A stretch of 64,000 nt of DNA from Mesorhizobium sp. LMG 17147. Its GTDB lineage: Bacteria > Pseudomonadota > Alphaproteobacteria > Rhizobiales > Rhizobiaceae. Each line of letters opens with the position of its first letter. The first letter of the stretch is position 1. Below are positions 25,289 to 34,258 of the stretch, piece by piece. A model generated the notes under the pieces. The model had not been told where the DNA came from, ran no database searches, and worked only from the letters and a program-made list of their open reading frames with translations. Location: contig NZ_JANCTC010000002.1 in assembly GCF_024297145.1 (NCBI RefSeq), forward strand, positions 1 through 64,000. The letters are read 5' to 3'. The position numbers and the translations under genes are program-made.

Positions 25289-25319
25289 AATGCCCGGCGC
25301 CTCGCGCCGGGCATTTTTT
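25289..25319 (+). terminator. Rho-independent terminator of the liv operon
   Basis: A perfect twelve-base-pair stem, AATGCCCGGCGC / GCGCCGGGCATT with a CTC loop, is followed by a T run. It lies 20 bases after the binding-protein stop. Confidence 0.92.
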
Positions 25320-25500
25320 ATGAGAGTTCCCGAAAGCCTGGATCGGAACTGCCCAGGCGTTGTCCGGATCGACACGCAATGCGTCAACGCGATAGATCAA
25401 ACTAAATCGGTTTAATGCTCTTTTCGATTTTGTTTGCACTGCAGCATTTTCGCGCTAATCATGTCCGGCAGTTCCCTTCCCGGCGTCCGGAGCCCTGTCC

Positions 25501-28500
25501 TTGGCAATCTCGAAGATCCTTGTCGCCAACCGCTCCGAAATAGCCATCCGCGTCTTCCGCGCGGCCAATGAGCTCGGCCTTAAAACCGTGGCGATCTGGG
25601 CAGAGGAGGACAAATACTCTCTGCATCGCTTCAAGGCCGACGAAAGTTACCAGGTCGGGCGCGGGCCGCATCTGGCCAGGGATATGGGGCCGATCGAAAG
25701 CTATCTGTCGATCGAGGAGGTTATCCGCGTCGCCAGGCTGTCGGGCGCCGACGCCATCCATCCGGGTTACGGGCTGCTGTCGGAGAGCCCGGAATTCGCC
25801 GAGGCCTGCGCCAAGGCCGGCATCATCTTCATCGGGCCAAAACCCGATACGATGCGCAGGCTGGGCAACAAGGTCGCCGCGCGCAATCTCGCGATCGAAG
25901 TCGGCGTGCCGGTAATTCCCGCTACCGATCCCTTGCCGGACGACATGGCGGCGGTAAGGGAACTCGCCAAGACGATCGGCTACCCGGTGATGCTCAAGGC
26001 ATCCTGGGGCGGTGGCGGCCGCGGCATGCGCGCCATCCGCTCCGAGGCCGATCTCGCCCGCGAGGTCATGGAAGGCAAGCGTGAGGCGAAGGCGGCTTTC
26101 GGCAAGGACGAGGTCTATCTTGAGAAGCTGATCGAGCGCGCCCGCCATGTCGAGGTGCAGGTGCTGGGCGACCGCCAAGGCAACGCCGTACACTTGTTCG
26201 AGCGCGACTGTTCGATCCAGCGCCGCAACCAGAAGGTCGTCGAGCGGGCGCCGGCGCCGTATCTCGAAATGTCACAACGCGAAGAGCTTTGCGGCTACGC
26301 GCTGAGAATTGCGCGCCAAACCAGCTATATCGGCGCCGGCACGGTCGAGTTCCTGCAGGATGCCGACACCGGAAAATTCTATTTCATCGAGGTCAATCCG
26401 CGCATCCAGGTCGAGCACACCGTCACCGAACAGGTGACCGGCATCGACATCGTCAAGGCGCAGATCCATATCCTCGACGGCTTTGCCATCGGCACGGCGG
26501 AATCGGGCGTGCCGGCGCAAAAGGACATCAGGCTCAACGGTCACGCCCTGCAGTGCCGCATCACCACGGAAGATCCCGAACATAATTTTATCCCCGATTA
26601 TGGCCGCATCACCGCCTATCGCGGTGCCACCGGCTTCGGCATCCGCCTTGATGGGGGCACCGCCTATTCGGGCGCGGTGATCACCCGCTTCTACGATCCG
26701 CTGCTGGAAAAGGTGACGGCGTGGGCGCCGACGCCGGCCGAGACCATTGCCCGCATGAACCGGGCGCTGCGCGAATTCCGTATCCGCGGCGTGGCGACCA
26801 ATCTCACCTTCCTCGAGGCGATCATCAATCACCCAAGCTTCGCCGACAATTCCTACACCACCAAGTTCATCGACACGACGCCGGAACTGTTCGCCAGTGT
26901 GAAGCGTCAGGACCGCGCGACCAAGCTGCTCAACTATCTTGCCGATGTTTCGGTCAATGGCCATCCCGAGACGCGCGGCCGGCCGCAGCCAAAGGCCGAT
27001 GCGGCGCCACCAGTGGTGCCATATCTCGACGGCAATGTGCCTCAAGGCAGCAAGCAGAAGTTCGACGTGCTCGGGCCGGAGAAATTCGCCGCGTGGATGC
27101 GTGAGCAAAAAGAGGTGCTGGTCACCGACACGACAATGCGCGACGGGCACCAATCCTTGCTCGCGACGCGTGTGCGCACCTATGACATCGCCGGAATTGC
27201 CGGCACCTATGCGCGTGCTCTGCCGCAGCTTTTGTCGCTCGAATGCTGGGGCGGCGCCACATTCGACGTCGCCATGCGCTTTCTCACCGAGGACCCATGG
27301 GAGCGGCTGAGCAAAGTGCGCGAGGCGGCACCCAACCTTCTTCTGCAGATGCTTCTGCGCGGCGCCAATGGCGTTGGCTATACCAACTATCCCGACAACG
27401 TCGTCCAGCATTTCGTCCGCCAGGCCGCTGCCGGCGGCATCGACCTGTTTCGCGTCTTCGACTGCCTGAACTGGGTCGAGAACATGCGCGTCGCCATGGA
27501 TGCGGTCGGCGCCGAGGGCAAGCTGATCGAAGCGGCGATCTGTTATACCGGCGACATACTCGATCCGGCGCGGGCCAAATACGATCTGAAATATTATGTC
27601 GGCCTGGCCAGGGAATTGCAGTCGGCAGGCGCCCATATCATCGCCGTCAAGGATATGGCCGGGCTTTTGAAACCGGCGGCGGCCCGCGTGCTGTTCAAGG
27701 CGCTGCGCGAGACGACGGACCTGCCGATCCACTTCCACACCCACGACACATCCGGCCTGTCGGCGGCAACCGTGCTGGCGGCGGTGGAGAGCGGCGTCGA
27801 CGCCATCGACGCGGCGATGGATTCGCTATCGGGCAACACCTCGCAGCCGTGCCTGGGTTCGATCGTCGAGGCGCTGAAAGGCACCGAGCGCGACCCGGGT
27901 CTCGACCCGCAATGGATCAGGCACATCTCGTTCTACTGGGAGGCGGTGCGCAACCAATATGCAGCCTTCGAAAGCGACCTGAAGGGGCCGGCATCGGAGG
28001 TCTATCTGCACGAAATGCCGGGCGGTCAGTTCACCAACCTCAAGGAACAGGCGCGCTCGCTCGGGCTGGAGACACGCTGGCATGAAGTGGCGCAGACCTA
28101 TCACGACGTCAATCTGATGTTCGGCGACATCGTCAAGGTGACGCCGTCGTCCAAGGTCGTCGGCGACATGGCGCTGATGATGGTCAGCCAGGACCTGACC
28201 GTCGCCGATGTCGAGAATCCGGCGCGGGACATCGCCTTCCCGGATTCGGTGGTGTCGATGTTGCGCGGCGATCTCGGCCAGTCACCGGGCGGCTGGCCAA
28301 AGCCATTGCAGAAGAAGGTGCTGAAGGGCGAAAAGCCGATCACGGTGCGGCCGGGTTCGCTGCTCAAACCGGCGGACCTCAAGGCCAGTCGCACGGAGGT
28401 CGAGGAAAAACTCGAGCGCAAGCTCAGTGAGTTCGAGTTCGCGTCGTGGCTGATGTATCCGAAGGTGTTTTCCGATTTTGCCGCCGCGCAGGAGACCTAC

Positions 28501-28959
28501 GGTCCGGTCAGCGTGCTGCCAACGCCGACCTATTTCTACGGCATGAAGCCGGAAGACGAGATTTTCGTCGATATCGAAAAAGGCAAGACGCTGGTGGTGC
28601 GCTGCCTTGCCATGGGCGATGTCGACGAAAAGGGCATGGTCACCGTGTTCTTCGAGCTCAACGGGCAGCCGCGCCGGGTGAAGGTGCCGGACCGGGCGCA
28701 TGGCGCCTCCGCTGCCAAGGTACGACGCAAGGCGGAGCCGGGCAATGAGGCGCATGTCGGCGCGCCGATGCCTGGCGTCGTCTCGGCGCTTGCGGTCGCT
28801 GCCGGCCAGGCGGTAAAGGCCGGTGACGTGCTGCTGTCGATCGAAGCGATGAAAATGGAAACGGCGTTGCATGCCGAACGCGACGGCACCATAGCCGAGG
28901 TGCTGGTCAAGGCCGGCGACCAGATCGATGCAAAGGATCTGCTGATCGCATTCGGGTAA
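25501..28959 (+). CDS. pyc: Pyruvate carboxylase
   Basis: 1152 residues, the size of single-chain pyruvate carboxylases. Domains in order: biotin carboxylase (about 1-455, KILVANRSEIAIRVFRA start, ATP loop KASWGGGGRGM), carboxyltransferase (about 530-800, TDTTMRDGHQSLLATRVRT with FRVFDCLNWVENM and the metal site HFHTHDTSG), allosteric linker, and biotinyl domain with lysine 1118 in AMKMET. It makes oxaloacetate from pyruvate for anaplerosis and gluconeogenesis. The start is TTG at 25501; no in-frame ATG precedes the conserved MAISKILVANRSE. It is a single-gene unit after the liv terminator. Confidence 0.96.
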   Translation: MAISKILVANRSEIAIRVFRAANELGLKTVAIWAEEDKYSLHRFKADESYQVGRGPHLARDMGPIESYLSIEEVIRVARLSGADAIHPGYGLLSESPEFAEACAKAGIIFIGPKPDTMRRLGNKVAARNLAIEVGVPVIPATDPLPDDMAAVRELAKTIGYPVMLKASWGGGGRGMRAIRSEADLAREVMEGKREAKAAFGKDEVYLEKLIERARHVEVQVLGDRQGNAVHLFERDCSIQRRNQKVVERAPAPYLEMSQREELCGYALRIARQTSYIGAGTVEFLQDADTGKFYFIEVNPRIQVEHTVTEQVTGIDIVKAQIHILDGFAIGTAESGVPAQKDIRLNGHALQCRITTEDPEHNFIPDYGRITAYRGATGFGIRLDGGTAYSGAVITRFYDPLLEKVTAWAPTPAETIARMNRALREFRIRGVATNLTFLEAIINHPSFADNSYTTKFIDTTPELFASVKRQDRATKLLNYLADVSVNGHPETRGRPQPKADAAPPVVPYLDGNVPQGSKQKFDVLGPEKFAAWMREQKEVLVTDTTMRDGHQSLLATRVRTYDIAGIAGTYARALPQLLSLECWGGATFDVAMRFLTEDPWERLSKVREAAPNLLLQMLLRGANGVGYTNYPDNVVQHFVRQAAAGGIDLFRVFDCLNWVENMRVAMDAVGAEGKLIEAAICYTGDILDPARAKYDLKYYVGLARELQSAGAHIIAVKDMAGLLKPAAARVLFKALRETTDLPIHFHTHDTSGLSAATVLAAVESGVDAIDAAMDSLSGNTSQPCLGSIVEALKGTERDPGLDPQWIRHISFYWEAVRNQYAAFESDLKGPASEVYLHEMPGGQFTNLKEQARSLGLETRWHEVAQTYHDVNLMFGDIVKVTPSSKVVGDMALMMVSQDLTVADVENPARDIAFPDSVVSMLRGDLGQSPGGWPKPLQKKVLKGEKPITVRPGSLLKPADLKASRTEVEEKLERKLSEFEFASWLMYPKVFSDFAAAQETYGPVSVLPTPTYFYGMKPEDEIFVDIEKGKTLVVRCLAMGDVDEKGMVTVFFELNGQPRRVKVPDRAHGASAAKVRRKAEPGNEAHVGAPMPGVVSALAVAAGQAVKAGDVLLSIEAMKMETALHAERDGTIAEVLVKAGDQIDAKDLLIAFG

Positions 28960-29104
28960 GGTGTGCTGATATTCAGGTGATGCCGGCCTGCAAACGCCGG
29001 CTTCCTGCGCTACCGGTGCTCACGTACTCAGGTACGCTCCGCTCCGGTTCTCGGCAGCCATCGTTTTCGGCTCGGCCTGACCTGAATCTCAACACACCTT
29101 AAGG
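28960..29104. repeat. Palindromic intergenic repeat, copy 1
   Basis: The outer arms GTGTGCTGATATTCAGGT (28961-28978) and the reverse complement of CTGAATCTCAACACACC (29092-29100 region) pair imperfectly, enclosing a segment with GTGCTCACGTACTCAGGTAC and CCGCTCCGGTTCTCGG. The same inner motif recurs in the repeat at 29494-29650. It lies between pyc and gapR and looks like a large REP/RIME-type element that would fold as a long hairpin in RNA. Confidence 0.65.
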
Positions 29105-29232
29105 CGTGCCCAACCCCTTCATGCCGCATCGATAGCACCTTGACCCGCCGCGCCCGGTCGGGCATCGAACCGCTGCAATTCGCCGCTCGGGTTACCCCGA
29201 GTCGCGGCGAGAAACGACGCGGAGAGAAGAAT

Positions 29233-29493
29233 ATGGCCGACGACATCACCGAGACCAGCCAGACTGTTGCCGCCGGCCAGTTGCGCGCCTTCATCGAACG
29301 CATCGAGCGGCTCGAGGAAGAGAAGAAGACGATTGCCGACGACATCAAGGAAGTGTTTGCAGAGGCCAAGGGCACCGGCTTCGACACCAAGGCGATGCGG
29401 TCAATCATCCGGCTGCGCAAGAAAGACCAGGCCGAGCGGCAAGAAGAGGAATCCATTCTCGACCTCTACAAGGCCGCGCTTGGAATGGTGTAG
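29233..29493 (+). CDS. gapR: Nucleoid-associated protein GapR (DUF2312)
   Basis: 86 residues, nearly all helical. It matches the DUF2312/UPF0335 family: [35 protein letters not shown] in outline and then [18 protein letters not shown], ending [10 protein letters not shown]. GapR is an essential alphaproteobacterial chromosome protein that forms a tetramer clamp around overtwisted DNA ahead of replication and transcription and stimulates topoisomerases. ATG 29233 has GGAGAGAAG upstream; the frame is open further back through repeat DNA, but homology starts here. Confidence 0.93.
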   Translation: MADDITETSQTVAAGQLRAFIERIERLEEEKKTIADDIKEVFAEAKGTGFDTKAMRSIIRLRKKDQAERQEEESILDLYKAALGMV

Positions 29494-29652
29494 AGACTGT
29501 CTGGAAATTCTACTCCGGCGGCAATCCGATGGTGTTTTCGGCGCTTCCGATGCTCACGGACCTAAAAGTCCGCTGCGCTCCGGTTCTCGAAACCACCACC
29601 ATACGACCCGCCAGAGCGAATTTCGAAACCGTCTCGGCAACAGTCTCGGCCT
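29494..29652. repeat. Palindromic intergenic repeat, copy 2
   Basis: Left arm AGACTGTCTGGAAATTCTAC (from 29494) pairs with the reverse complement of GCGAATTTCGAAACCGTCT (about 29617-29635). The inside holds GATGCTCACGGACC and GCTGCGCTCCGGTTCTCGAA, shared with copy 1. The arms closely match the element at 61684-61795 (GTTTGATAATTCTACTCC and AGAGCGAATCTCAAAC). It lies directly after gapR and may act as its terminator or RNA-stability element. Confidence 0.7.
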
Positions 29653-29675
29653 GATGCTGCAGCGAGCATCGAACC

Positions 29676-30116
29676 ATGAGCGAATTCGATTTTGGCGCCC
29701 GCCGCGCCTCTGAATTCCGCCAACGCAGCTTCTGGACGCTGTTCGCGGAACGGCATCCGGATGAAAGGGCTCTGCTGGCGAGGCGCGGACCGTGGTTCTG
29801 GCAGCGTGGGCTGCCCGACTTCGCATTGGTCATTTCCATGTATGTCGCGCCTGCGCACAATCATGTCGGCGTCTTCTTCGGCCGCAACGAGAAGCTCGGT
29901 GCCACGCAAGCCTGGTCACGGTTGAAGCCGTTCCAGCCGGCCATCGAAGACAGGCTGAAGCTCAGGCCAGAACAAAGTTGCGACGGCCTCGGCATCAATT
30001 CGATGTGGAGGGTGAATTGTTTTGCCGAAGACAATTGGCCGGCGATGACCGACTGGCTGGTTACGGAAGCCTCACGTTTCGAGCGCGCGATTGCCGAAGT
30101 TCTGGGTCAGGAATAA
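29676..30116 (+). CDS. Conserved hypothetical protein, DUF4268-like
   Basis: 146 residues, soluble. The pattern RQRSFWTLFAERHPD, then a strand-rich middle (ALVISMYVAPAHNHVGVFFGRN), then EDRLKLRP and a C-terminal DNWPAMTDWLVTEASRFERAI, resembles DUF4268, a fold often attached to restriction-related or phage-defence proteins but also found alone. That match is from memory of the pattern and is tentative. There is no signal peptide or membrane segment. It stands alone between a palindromic repeat and a small membrane protein, so context adds no function. Confidence 0.7.
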   Translation: MSEFDFGARRASEFRQRSFWTLFAERHPDERALLARRGPWFWQRGLPDFALVISMYVAPAHNHVGVFFGRNEKLGATQAWSRLKPFQPAIEDRLKLRPEQSCDGLGINSMWRVNCFAEDNWPAMTDWLVTEASRFERAIAEVLGQE

Positions 30117-30182
30117 AGCAGGATTTCCAGACGCAATCCTTAGAACCGCTCTGGTGAGCAGAGCGAGGGAGCCGGTCGATCG

Positions 30183-30497
30183 ATGACGATCATGTCGCGC
30201 GTTGCCGCCTTCTTCCGCTCACGCTGGCTGGGCGGCGTGCCGCTCGATCGGCTGTTCTGGCGCGACATGGTCGTTGTCGGCACAGCGATCAACGTCGCGT
30301 TGTCGGTGGCGGCGCTCATTCTGCTAGGGCTGAAGCTGCCGCTTGCGCTAGTCCTGGCGGTGCATTTCGCGCCGGTGCCCTATAATATCTTCCTGACTTT
30401 TGCCGTTTGGCGAACTGCCGGAAAATCGAGTGGCGCCAAGGCCTCGCTGATGACGCTTGGCGCCACGTTGTGGCTGATCCTGGTGGTTGTGGCCTGA
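30183..30497 (+). CDS. Small membrane protein, unknown
   Basis: 104 residues with three hydrophobic stretches (about 30-50, 53-73 and 86-103), so an inner-membrane protein. No cysteines, histidine clusters or transport motifs are visible and I do not recognise the family. ATG 30183 has GAGGGAG twelve bases upstream; MSRVAAFF at 30192 is an alternative. Its 3' end converges on msrB with only three bases between the stop codons. Confidence 0.7.
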   Translation: MTIMSRVAAFFRSRWLGGVPLDRLFWRDMVVVGTAINVALSVAALILLGLKLPLALVLAVHFAPVPYNIFLTFAVWRTAGKSSGAKASLMTLGATLWLILVVVA

Positions 30498-30500
30498 CGA

Positions 30501-30905
30501 TCAGGCGGCCGGCTCGAATTTGAGCGCCACGCCGTTGATGCAATAGCGCAGGCCGGTCGGCGGCGGGCCGTCCTCGAAGACGTGGCCGAGATGGCTGCCG
30601 CAGCGGGCGCAATGGCACTCGGTACGGACCATGCCGTAGCTGCGGTCGACGGTGGTCTCGACCGAGCCCGGCACGGGATCGTTGAAGCTCGGCCAGCCGG
30701 TGCCGCTCTCGAATTTCAGCTTGGATTCAAACAAAGGCTGGTCGCAGCCGACGCAGGAGAAGGTGCCGGCGCGCTTCTCGTGCAGCAGGGCGCAGCTTCC
30801 CGGCCGCTCGGTGCCATGGTTGCGCATCACCGCATATTGCTCGGGCGTCAGCCGGGCGCGCCATTCGGCATCGGTGCGGGTAACGGGGTAGGTGTGGCTG
30901 TCCAT
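30501..30905 (-). CDS. msrB: Peptide-methionine (R)-S-oxide reductase MsrB
   Basis: 134 residues, the family length. The structural zinc site is complete: CVGCD and [12 protein letters not shown] supply two CxxC pairs. The catalytic cysteine is C122 in [20 protein letters not shown] is the conserved substrate loop. It reduces R-methionine sulfoxide in proteins using thioredoxin and has no signal peptide, so it acts in the cytoplasm. No msrA is adjacent. The 110 bases upstream hold only its promoter region. Confidence 0.95.
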   Translation of the reverse strand: MDSHTYPVTRTDAEWRARLTPEQYAVMRNHGTERPGSCALLHEKRAGTFSCVGCDQPLFESKLKFESGTGWPSFNDPVPGSVETTVDRSYGMVRTECHCARCGSHLGHVFEDGPPPTGLRYCINGVALKFEPAA

Positions 30906-31014
30906 TTTTTCCTCTTAGCTCATGTCGCTATTTGGGTTGCCTTCCCAACTTCGCCTGAAATAGGCATTTGTTACGGCGTTTGCTCGTATTTCCTATCCTG
31001 CTGCGACGAATTCC

Positions 31015-31836
31015 TCAGGCGATGGCCGCGAGATAGCGCCCAACCGATGCTGAAAATGCCGCCTTTGCGTCTCCGATGACATTCTGGTTCCACCATGCGC
31101 CGTAGATATGGTCGAACGTGAAAGGCTCCAGCGCGGCCTTGATGCCGAGCACTTTCGTCGCGTTGAGCGGGATATAGTTCGGGTAGCTGTACATGAAGCT
31201 GACATGACGGCGCGTAGGCGTCACCTGCAGGATGTCGCCGGCCAGCATGGCATTGCCGCCGTCGCGCTTCCAGTGCAGCACCTGGCCACCGGCAAAGTGG
31301 CCGCCGCAGCGGATGAGCGTCAGCGACGGGTTAATGGCGCGCGTTTCGCCTTCCCAGCTGATGATTGCCGGATGCGGCCGCATGATCCACTGACGATCAT
31401 CGGCGTGCAGATAAATCGGCACGCCGCCAAACGCCTCGCTCCACTCGACCATTGCCGAATAATAATGGCAATGCGAAATGGCGATGGCGGCCAGGCCGCC
31501 CCGGCGGTTGATCTCGGCCACCGCCTCGTCGCTGACCATCGAGATGCAGTCCCACAGCACATTGCCGTGCGGCGTTTGCGCCAGCAACGCCCGCTGGCCG
31601 ATGGCGAAGCGCGGCTCTATGCCGAAGGCGAGCACGCCGGCATCATCCTTGATCACGACCCGATGCCCGCCTGCGAGCTCTTCCGGCGTGGTCCAGGCCT
31701 GGCCCTCCCAGCGCACATATTGCCGCTCGTCTTCGCAGATCGGGCAATGTTGCGGCGGCGTCGCTGTCGCCGCGAACTGGACACCGCATTGCAGGCAAAG
31801 GAAACAGGTCGACCGTCCTGTTTTGCGCGGATCCAT
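31015..31836 (-). CDS. MBL-fold metallo-hydrolase with N-terminal zinc ribbon
   Basis: 273 residues. Two CxxC pairs in the first 35 residues (CLQCG and CPICE) form a rubredoxin-like zinc ribbon. The metallo-beta-lactamase fold follows, with HCHYYSAM as a divergent HxHxxD site, HFAGGQVLHW for the third metal ligand and AGDILQV for the bridging aspartate. The canonical aspartate after HxH is replaced by serine, so activity or metal use may differ. The substrate is unknown. Its ATG directly abuts the stop of the VWA gene (TGAATG), so the two are co-translated in the moxR-type operon. Confidence 0.85.
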   Translation of the reverse strand: MDPRKTGRSTCFLCLQCGVQFAATATPPQHCPICEDERQYVRWEGQAWTTPEELAGGHRVVIKDDAGVLAFGIEPRFAIGQRALLAQTPHGNVLWDCISMVSDEAVAEINRRGGLAAIAISHCHYYSAMVEWSEAFGGVPIYLHADDRQWIMRPHPAIISWEGETRAINPSLTLIRCGGHFAGGQVLHWKRDGGNAMLAGDILQVTPTRRHVSFMYSYPNYIPLNATKVLGIKAALEPFTFDHIYGAWWNQNVIGDAKAAFSASVGRYLAAIA

Positions 31837-33027
31837 TCAGTGCTTCCTTGACAGTTGCTTCGTCGCGGCTTCGAGGCCGGCGAGCGTCAGCGGAAACATG
31901 CGGCCGCCAAAGATATCGCGGATCATGGCAATGGAATGGGTATAGCCCCAGTTCTTCGCGTCTTCCGGATTGAGCCATACCGCGTTCGGCCATTGCTGCA
32001 GCAATCGGCCGAGCCAGACGGCGCCGGCCTCCTTGTTCCAGTGCTCGACCGAGCCGCCGGGATGGGCGATCTCATAGGGGCTCATCGAGGCGTCGCCGAC
32101 GACGATCACCTTGTAGTCGGGGCCATATTTATGGATGAGGTCGAAGGTCGGAATCACCTCGGCATGGCGGCGGCGATTATCCTTCCATACGCCTTCGTAG
32201 AGGCAGTTGTGGAAGTAGAAATATTCGAGCTGGCGGAATTCGGCGCGGGCGGCCGAGAATAGCTCCTCGACACTGCTGACATGGTCGTCCATCGAGCCGC
32301 CGACATCGAAGAACATCAGCAGCTTCACGGCATTGCGACGTTCGGGTTGTGTCTTGATGTCAAGATAGCCGCGCTCGGCGGTGGCGTGGATGGTGCCGGG
32401 CAGGTCGAACTCCTCTTCGGCGCCTTCGCGCACCCAGCGGCGCAACCGCTTCAGCGCGACCTTGATGTTGCGGGTGCCGAGCTCGACGGCATCGTCCAAA
32501 TTCCTGAACTCGCGCCTGTCCCAGACTTTTACCGCGCGGCGGTTGCGGCTTCCGTGCTGGCCGATGCGCACGCCTTCGGGATTGTAGCCATAGGCGCCGA
32601 AGGGCGAGGTGCCGGCGGTGCCGATCCATTTCGAACCGCCCTGATGCCGGCCCTTTTGTTCCTTCAGTCGTTTCTTCAGCGTCTCCATCAGCTTTTCGAA
32701 GCCACCCAGCGCCTCGACCAGTTTTTTCTCCTCGTCGGAGAGGTGCTTTTCAGCGAGCCTCCGCAGCCATTCCTCCGGGATGTTTGCGACATCGACCGCG
32801 TTTTCGCCAGCCAGCGCCTCGACACCTCTGAAGACGTGCGAAAAGACCTGGTCGAAACGGTCGATGTGGCGCTCGTCCTTCACCAGAGCGGCGCGGGCGA
32901 GGTAGTAAAAGCCCTCGACGTCATAGTCGACCAACCCGGCCTCCAACCCCTCCAGCAGCGACAGATATTCGCGGAGCGAGACCGGAACGCGCGCGGCTTT
33001 CAGTTCAAGGAAGAAGGGGAGGAACAT
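31837..33027 (-). CDS. VWA domain protein, CoxE-like
   Basis: 396 residues. The N-terminal half is helical and charged (KLVEALGGFEKLMETLKKRLKEQKG) and the C-terminal half is a von Willebrand A domain with MIDAS motif FFDVGGSMDDH (DxGxS). The aspartate of the third MIDAS loop is plausible in VVGDASMSPYE. CoxE-like proteins act with MoxR AAA+ ATPases as metal-insertase or chaperone pairs, and such an ATPase lies at 34259-35116 on the same strand. The start is ten bases after the hicB stop, so it may be cotranscribed with the toxin-antitoxin pair. Confidence 0.9.
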   Translation of the reverse strand: MFLPFFLELKAARVPVSLREYLSLLEGLEAGLVDYDVEGFYYLARAALVKDERHIDRFDQVFSHVFRGVEALAGENAVDVANIPEEWLRRLAEKHLSDEEKKLVEALGGFEKLMETLKKRLKEQKGRHQGGSKWIGTAGTSPFGAYGYNPEGVRIGQHGSRNRRAVKVWDRREFRNLDDAVELGTRNIKVALKRLRRWVREGAEEEFDLPGTIHATAERGYLDIKTQPERRNAVKLLMFFDVGGSMDDHVSSVEELFSAARAEFRQLEYFYFHNCLYEGVWKDNRRRHAEVIPTFDLIHKYGPDYKVIVVGDASMSPYEIAHPGGSVEHWNKEAGAVWLGRLLQQWPNAVWLNPEDAKNWGYTHSIAMIRDIFGGRMFPLTLAGLEAATKQLSRKH

Positions 33028-33036
33028 GGTCCAACT

Positions 33037-33441
33037 TTATCTGTGTCCCTCGATCTTCTCCCGTGCGGCGCTGGCGATAAAGGCGGAACGCGTCAGACCA
33101 CGCCGACCCGCTTCTTCGTCGATTGCCGCCAAAAGACCTGCGTCGAGCGACAGATTGGCCCGGACAGGCCGTCCGGAATCGATCAGCACAGGGATCATCA
33201 CGGCGGATTCACCGGCAGCGCTATCGACTTCGCCCAGTCGGAGCAGATCTGCCACAGTGCGCGCTGCGGGCAAGGGCAAGTTCTTCGCCATTCGTGTCTC
33301 TGCCCATTCGCGAACGGCAGAAGTCGCATCGGCTATCGCCTCTTCGGGACTTGCGCCACCGCCGTGACATCCGGGAAGATCAGGCACCCGCACTCCCCAG
33401 ACTTCATCTGCGCCGTCAAGAATTCCGACATAGTGCGTCAT
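33037..33441 (-). CDS. hicB: HicB family antitoxin
   Basis: 134 residues. The N-terminal degraded-RNase-H-like HicB fold is clear in WGVRVPDLPGCHGGGASPEEAIADATSAVREW, and a ribbon-helix-helix DNA-binding end follows (VRANLSLDAGLLAAIDEEAGRRGLTRSAFIASAA in outline). It should neutralise the HicA RNase and repress the pair's promoter. It follows hicA with nine bases between stop and start, the usual toxin-first order. The RHH ending, rather than a helix-turn-helix, places it in the larger HicB subtype. Confidence 0.93.
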   Translation of the reverse strand: MTHYVGILDGADEVWGVRVPDLPGCHGGGASPEEAIADATSAVREWAETRMAKNLPLPAARTVADLLRLGEVDSAAGESAVMIPVLIDSGRPVRANLSLDAGLLAAIDEEAGRRGLTRSAFIASAAREKIEGHR

Positions 33442-33450
33442 GATTCGTCC

Positions 33451-33645
33451 TTAAATCCATCCAGCAAGCCGGGCCATCGACCGCGCAACACCCAGAGATT
33501 GTTCGCGATGCCGCGGCACAATGATCATGATCTCCGGCCTTTCCGGATGCTCGTACTTCTCGTGTTTGCCGCCGCCTACGTTCACCCAGCCGTCACGTAA
33601 AAGCCTCGTGACAATCTTGCGCGTGTTGGTCTCGATCAGCGGCAC
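33451..33645 (-). CDS. hicA: HicA family toxin (mRNA interferase)
   Basis: 64 residues, the normal HicA size, with the dsRNA-binding-like fold. The catalytic histidine is H28 in GGGKHEKYEHP, and the conserved IIVPRHREQSLGVARSMARLAGW follows. HicA cleaves mRNA when free of HicB. All key residues are present, so it is probably active. The pair lies inside the moxR-GNAT-VWA run on the same strand. Confidence 0.93.
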   Translation of the reverse strand: MPLIETNTRKIVTRLLRDGWVNVGGGKHEKYEHPERPEIMIIVPRHREQSLGVARSMARLAGWI

Positions 33646-33706
33646 TGTCGCCCCTGATCATGCGCAATATATTGCGCACAGGTGATTATTTCAATCGTTG
33701 GCTTCA

Positions 33707-34153
33707 TCAGAGCAGATCATATTCGATAAAGCCGGTCCTGCGCGCCACGTGGTCGTAGAGCTTGCGTGCGGTGGTGTTGGTCTCGTGGGTCATCCAGTAG
33801 ACGTTCTTGACGCCGATCTTGCCGGCTTCCTGCTTGACCGCTTCGATCAGGGCGGCGCCGACGCCCTTGCCGCGCACATCGGGGTCGGCGAACAGGTCCT
33901 GCAGATAACAGTTATTTATCTGCGACCAGCAGGAGCGATGGTAGAGATAGTGCGTCAGGCCGACGGCCTTGCCATCGAGGGTGGCGATAAAACCCTTTGG
34001 CTCGAACTCGCCCGCCGTGAACAGCCGCTTCCAGGTGACGGCGTAAACGTCTTCCGGCAGCTTGGTTTCGTAAAAGGTGAGATAGGCGGTCCACAGACGC
34101 CGCCAGTCGGCATGGTCGGATTGCGCAAGCGGGCGGACGGTGATCTCGGTCAT
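33707..34153 (-). CDS. GNAT family N-acetyltransferase
   Basis: 148 residues. Motif A for acetyl-CoA binding is LQDLFADPDVRGKGVGAALIEAV (R-G-K-G-V-G), followed by the C-terminal strand and YDHVARRTGFIEYDLL. The N-terminus ITVRPLAQSDHADWRRLWTAYL is typical of the group of ~150-residue GNATs that includes spermidine/spermine- and amino-acid-type acetyltransferases. The acceptor substrate cannot be read. It lies downstream of moxR (106-base gap) and upstream of hicA (62-base gap), on the same strand. Confidence 0.9.
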   Translation of the reverse strand: MTEITVRPLAQSDHADWRRLWTAYLTFYETKLPEDVYAVTWKRLFTAGEFEPKGFIATLDGKAVGLTHYLYHRSCWSQINNCYLQDLFADPDVRGKGVGAALIEAVKQEAGKIGVKNVYWMTHETNTTARKLYDHVARRTGFIEYDLL

Positions 34154-34258
34154 TTCATTTCCTCTGAATTCGGCAACACGAAGCTGCCTTCACGCCTCGC
34201 TGGCGGCAACGGTCCAACGACGGGAAAGCGCTGTCCGGCGGCTTTCGTCGACCGCCCC

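Noticed and set aside
29676..30116. DUF4268-like protein as part of a restriction or defence island
   Set aside because: No methylase, nuclease or helicase is nearby, and the family match itself is tentative.
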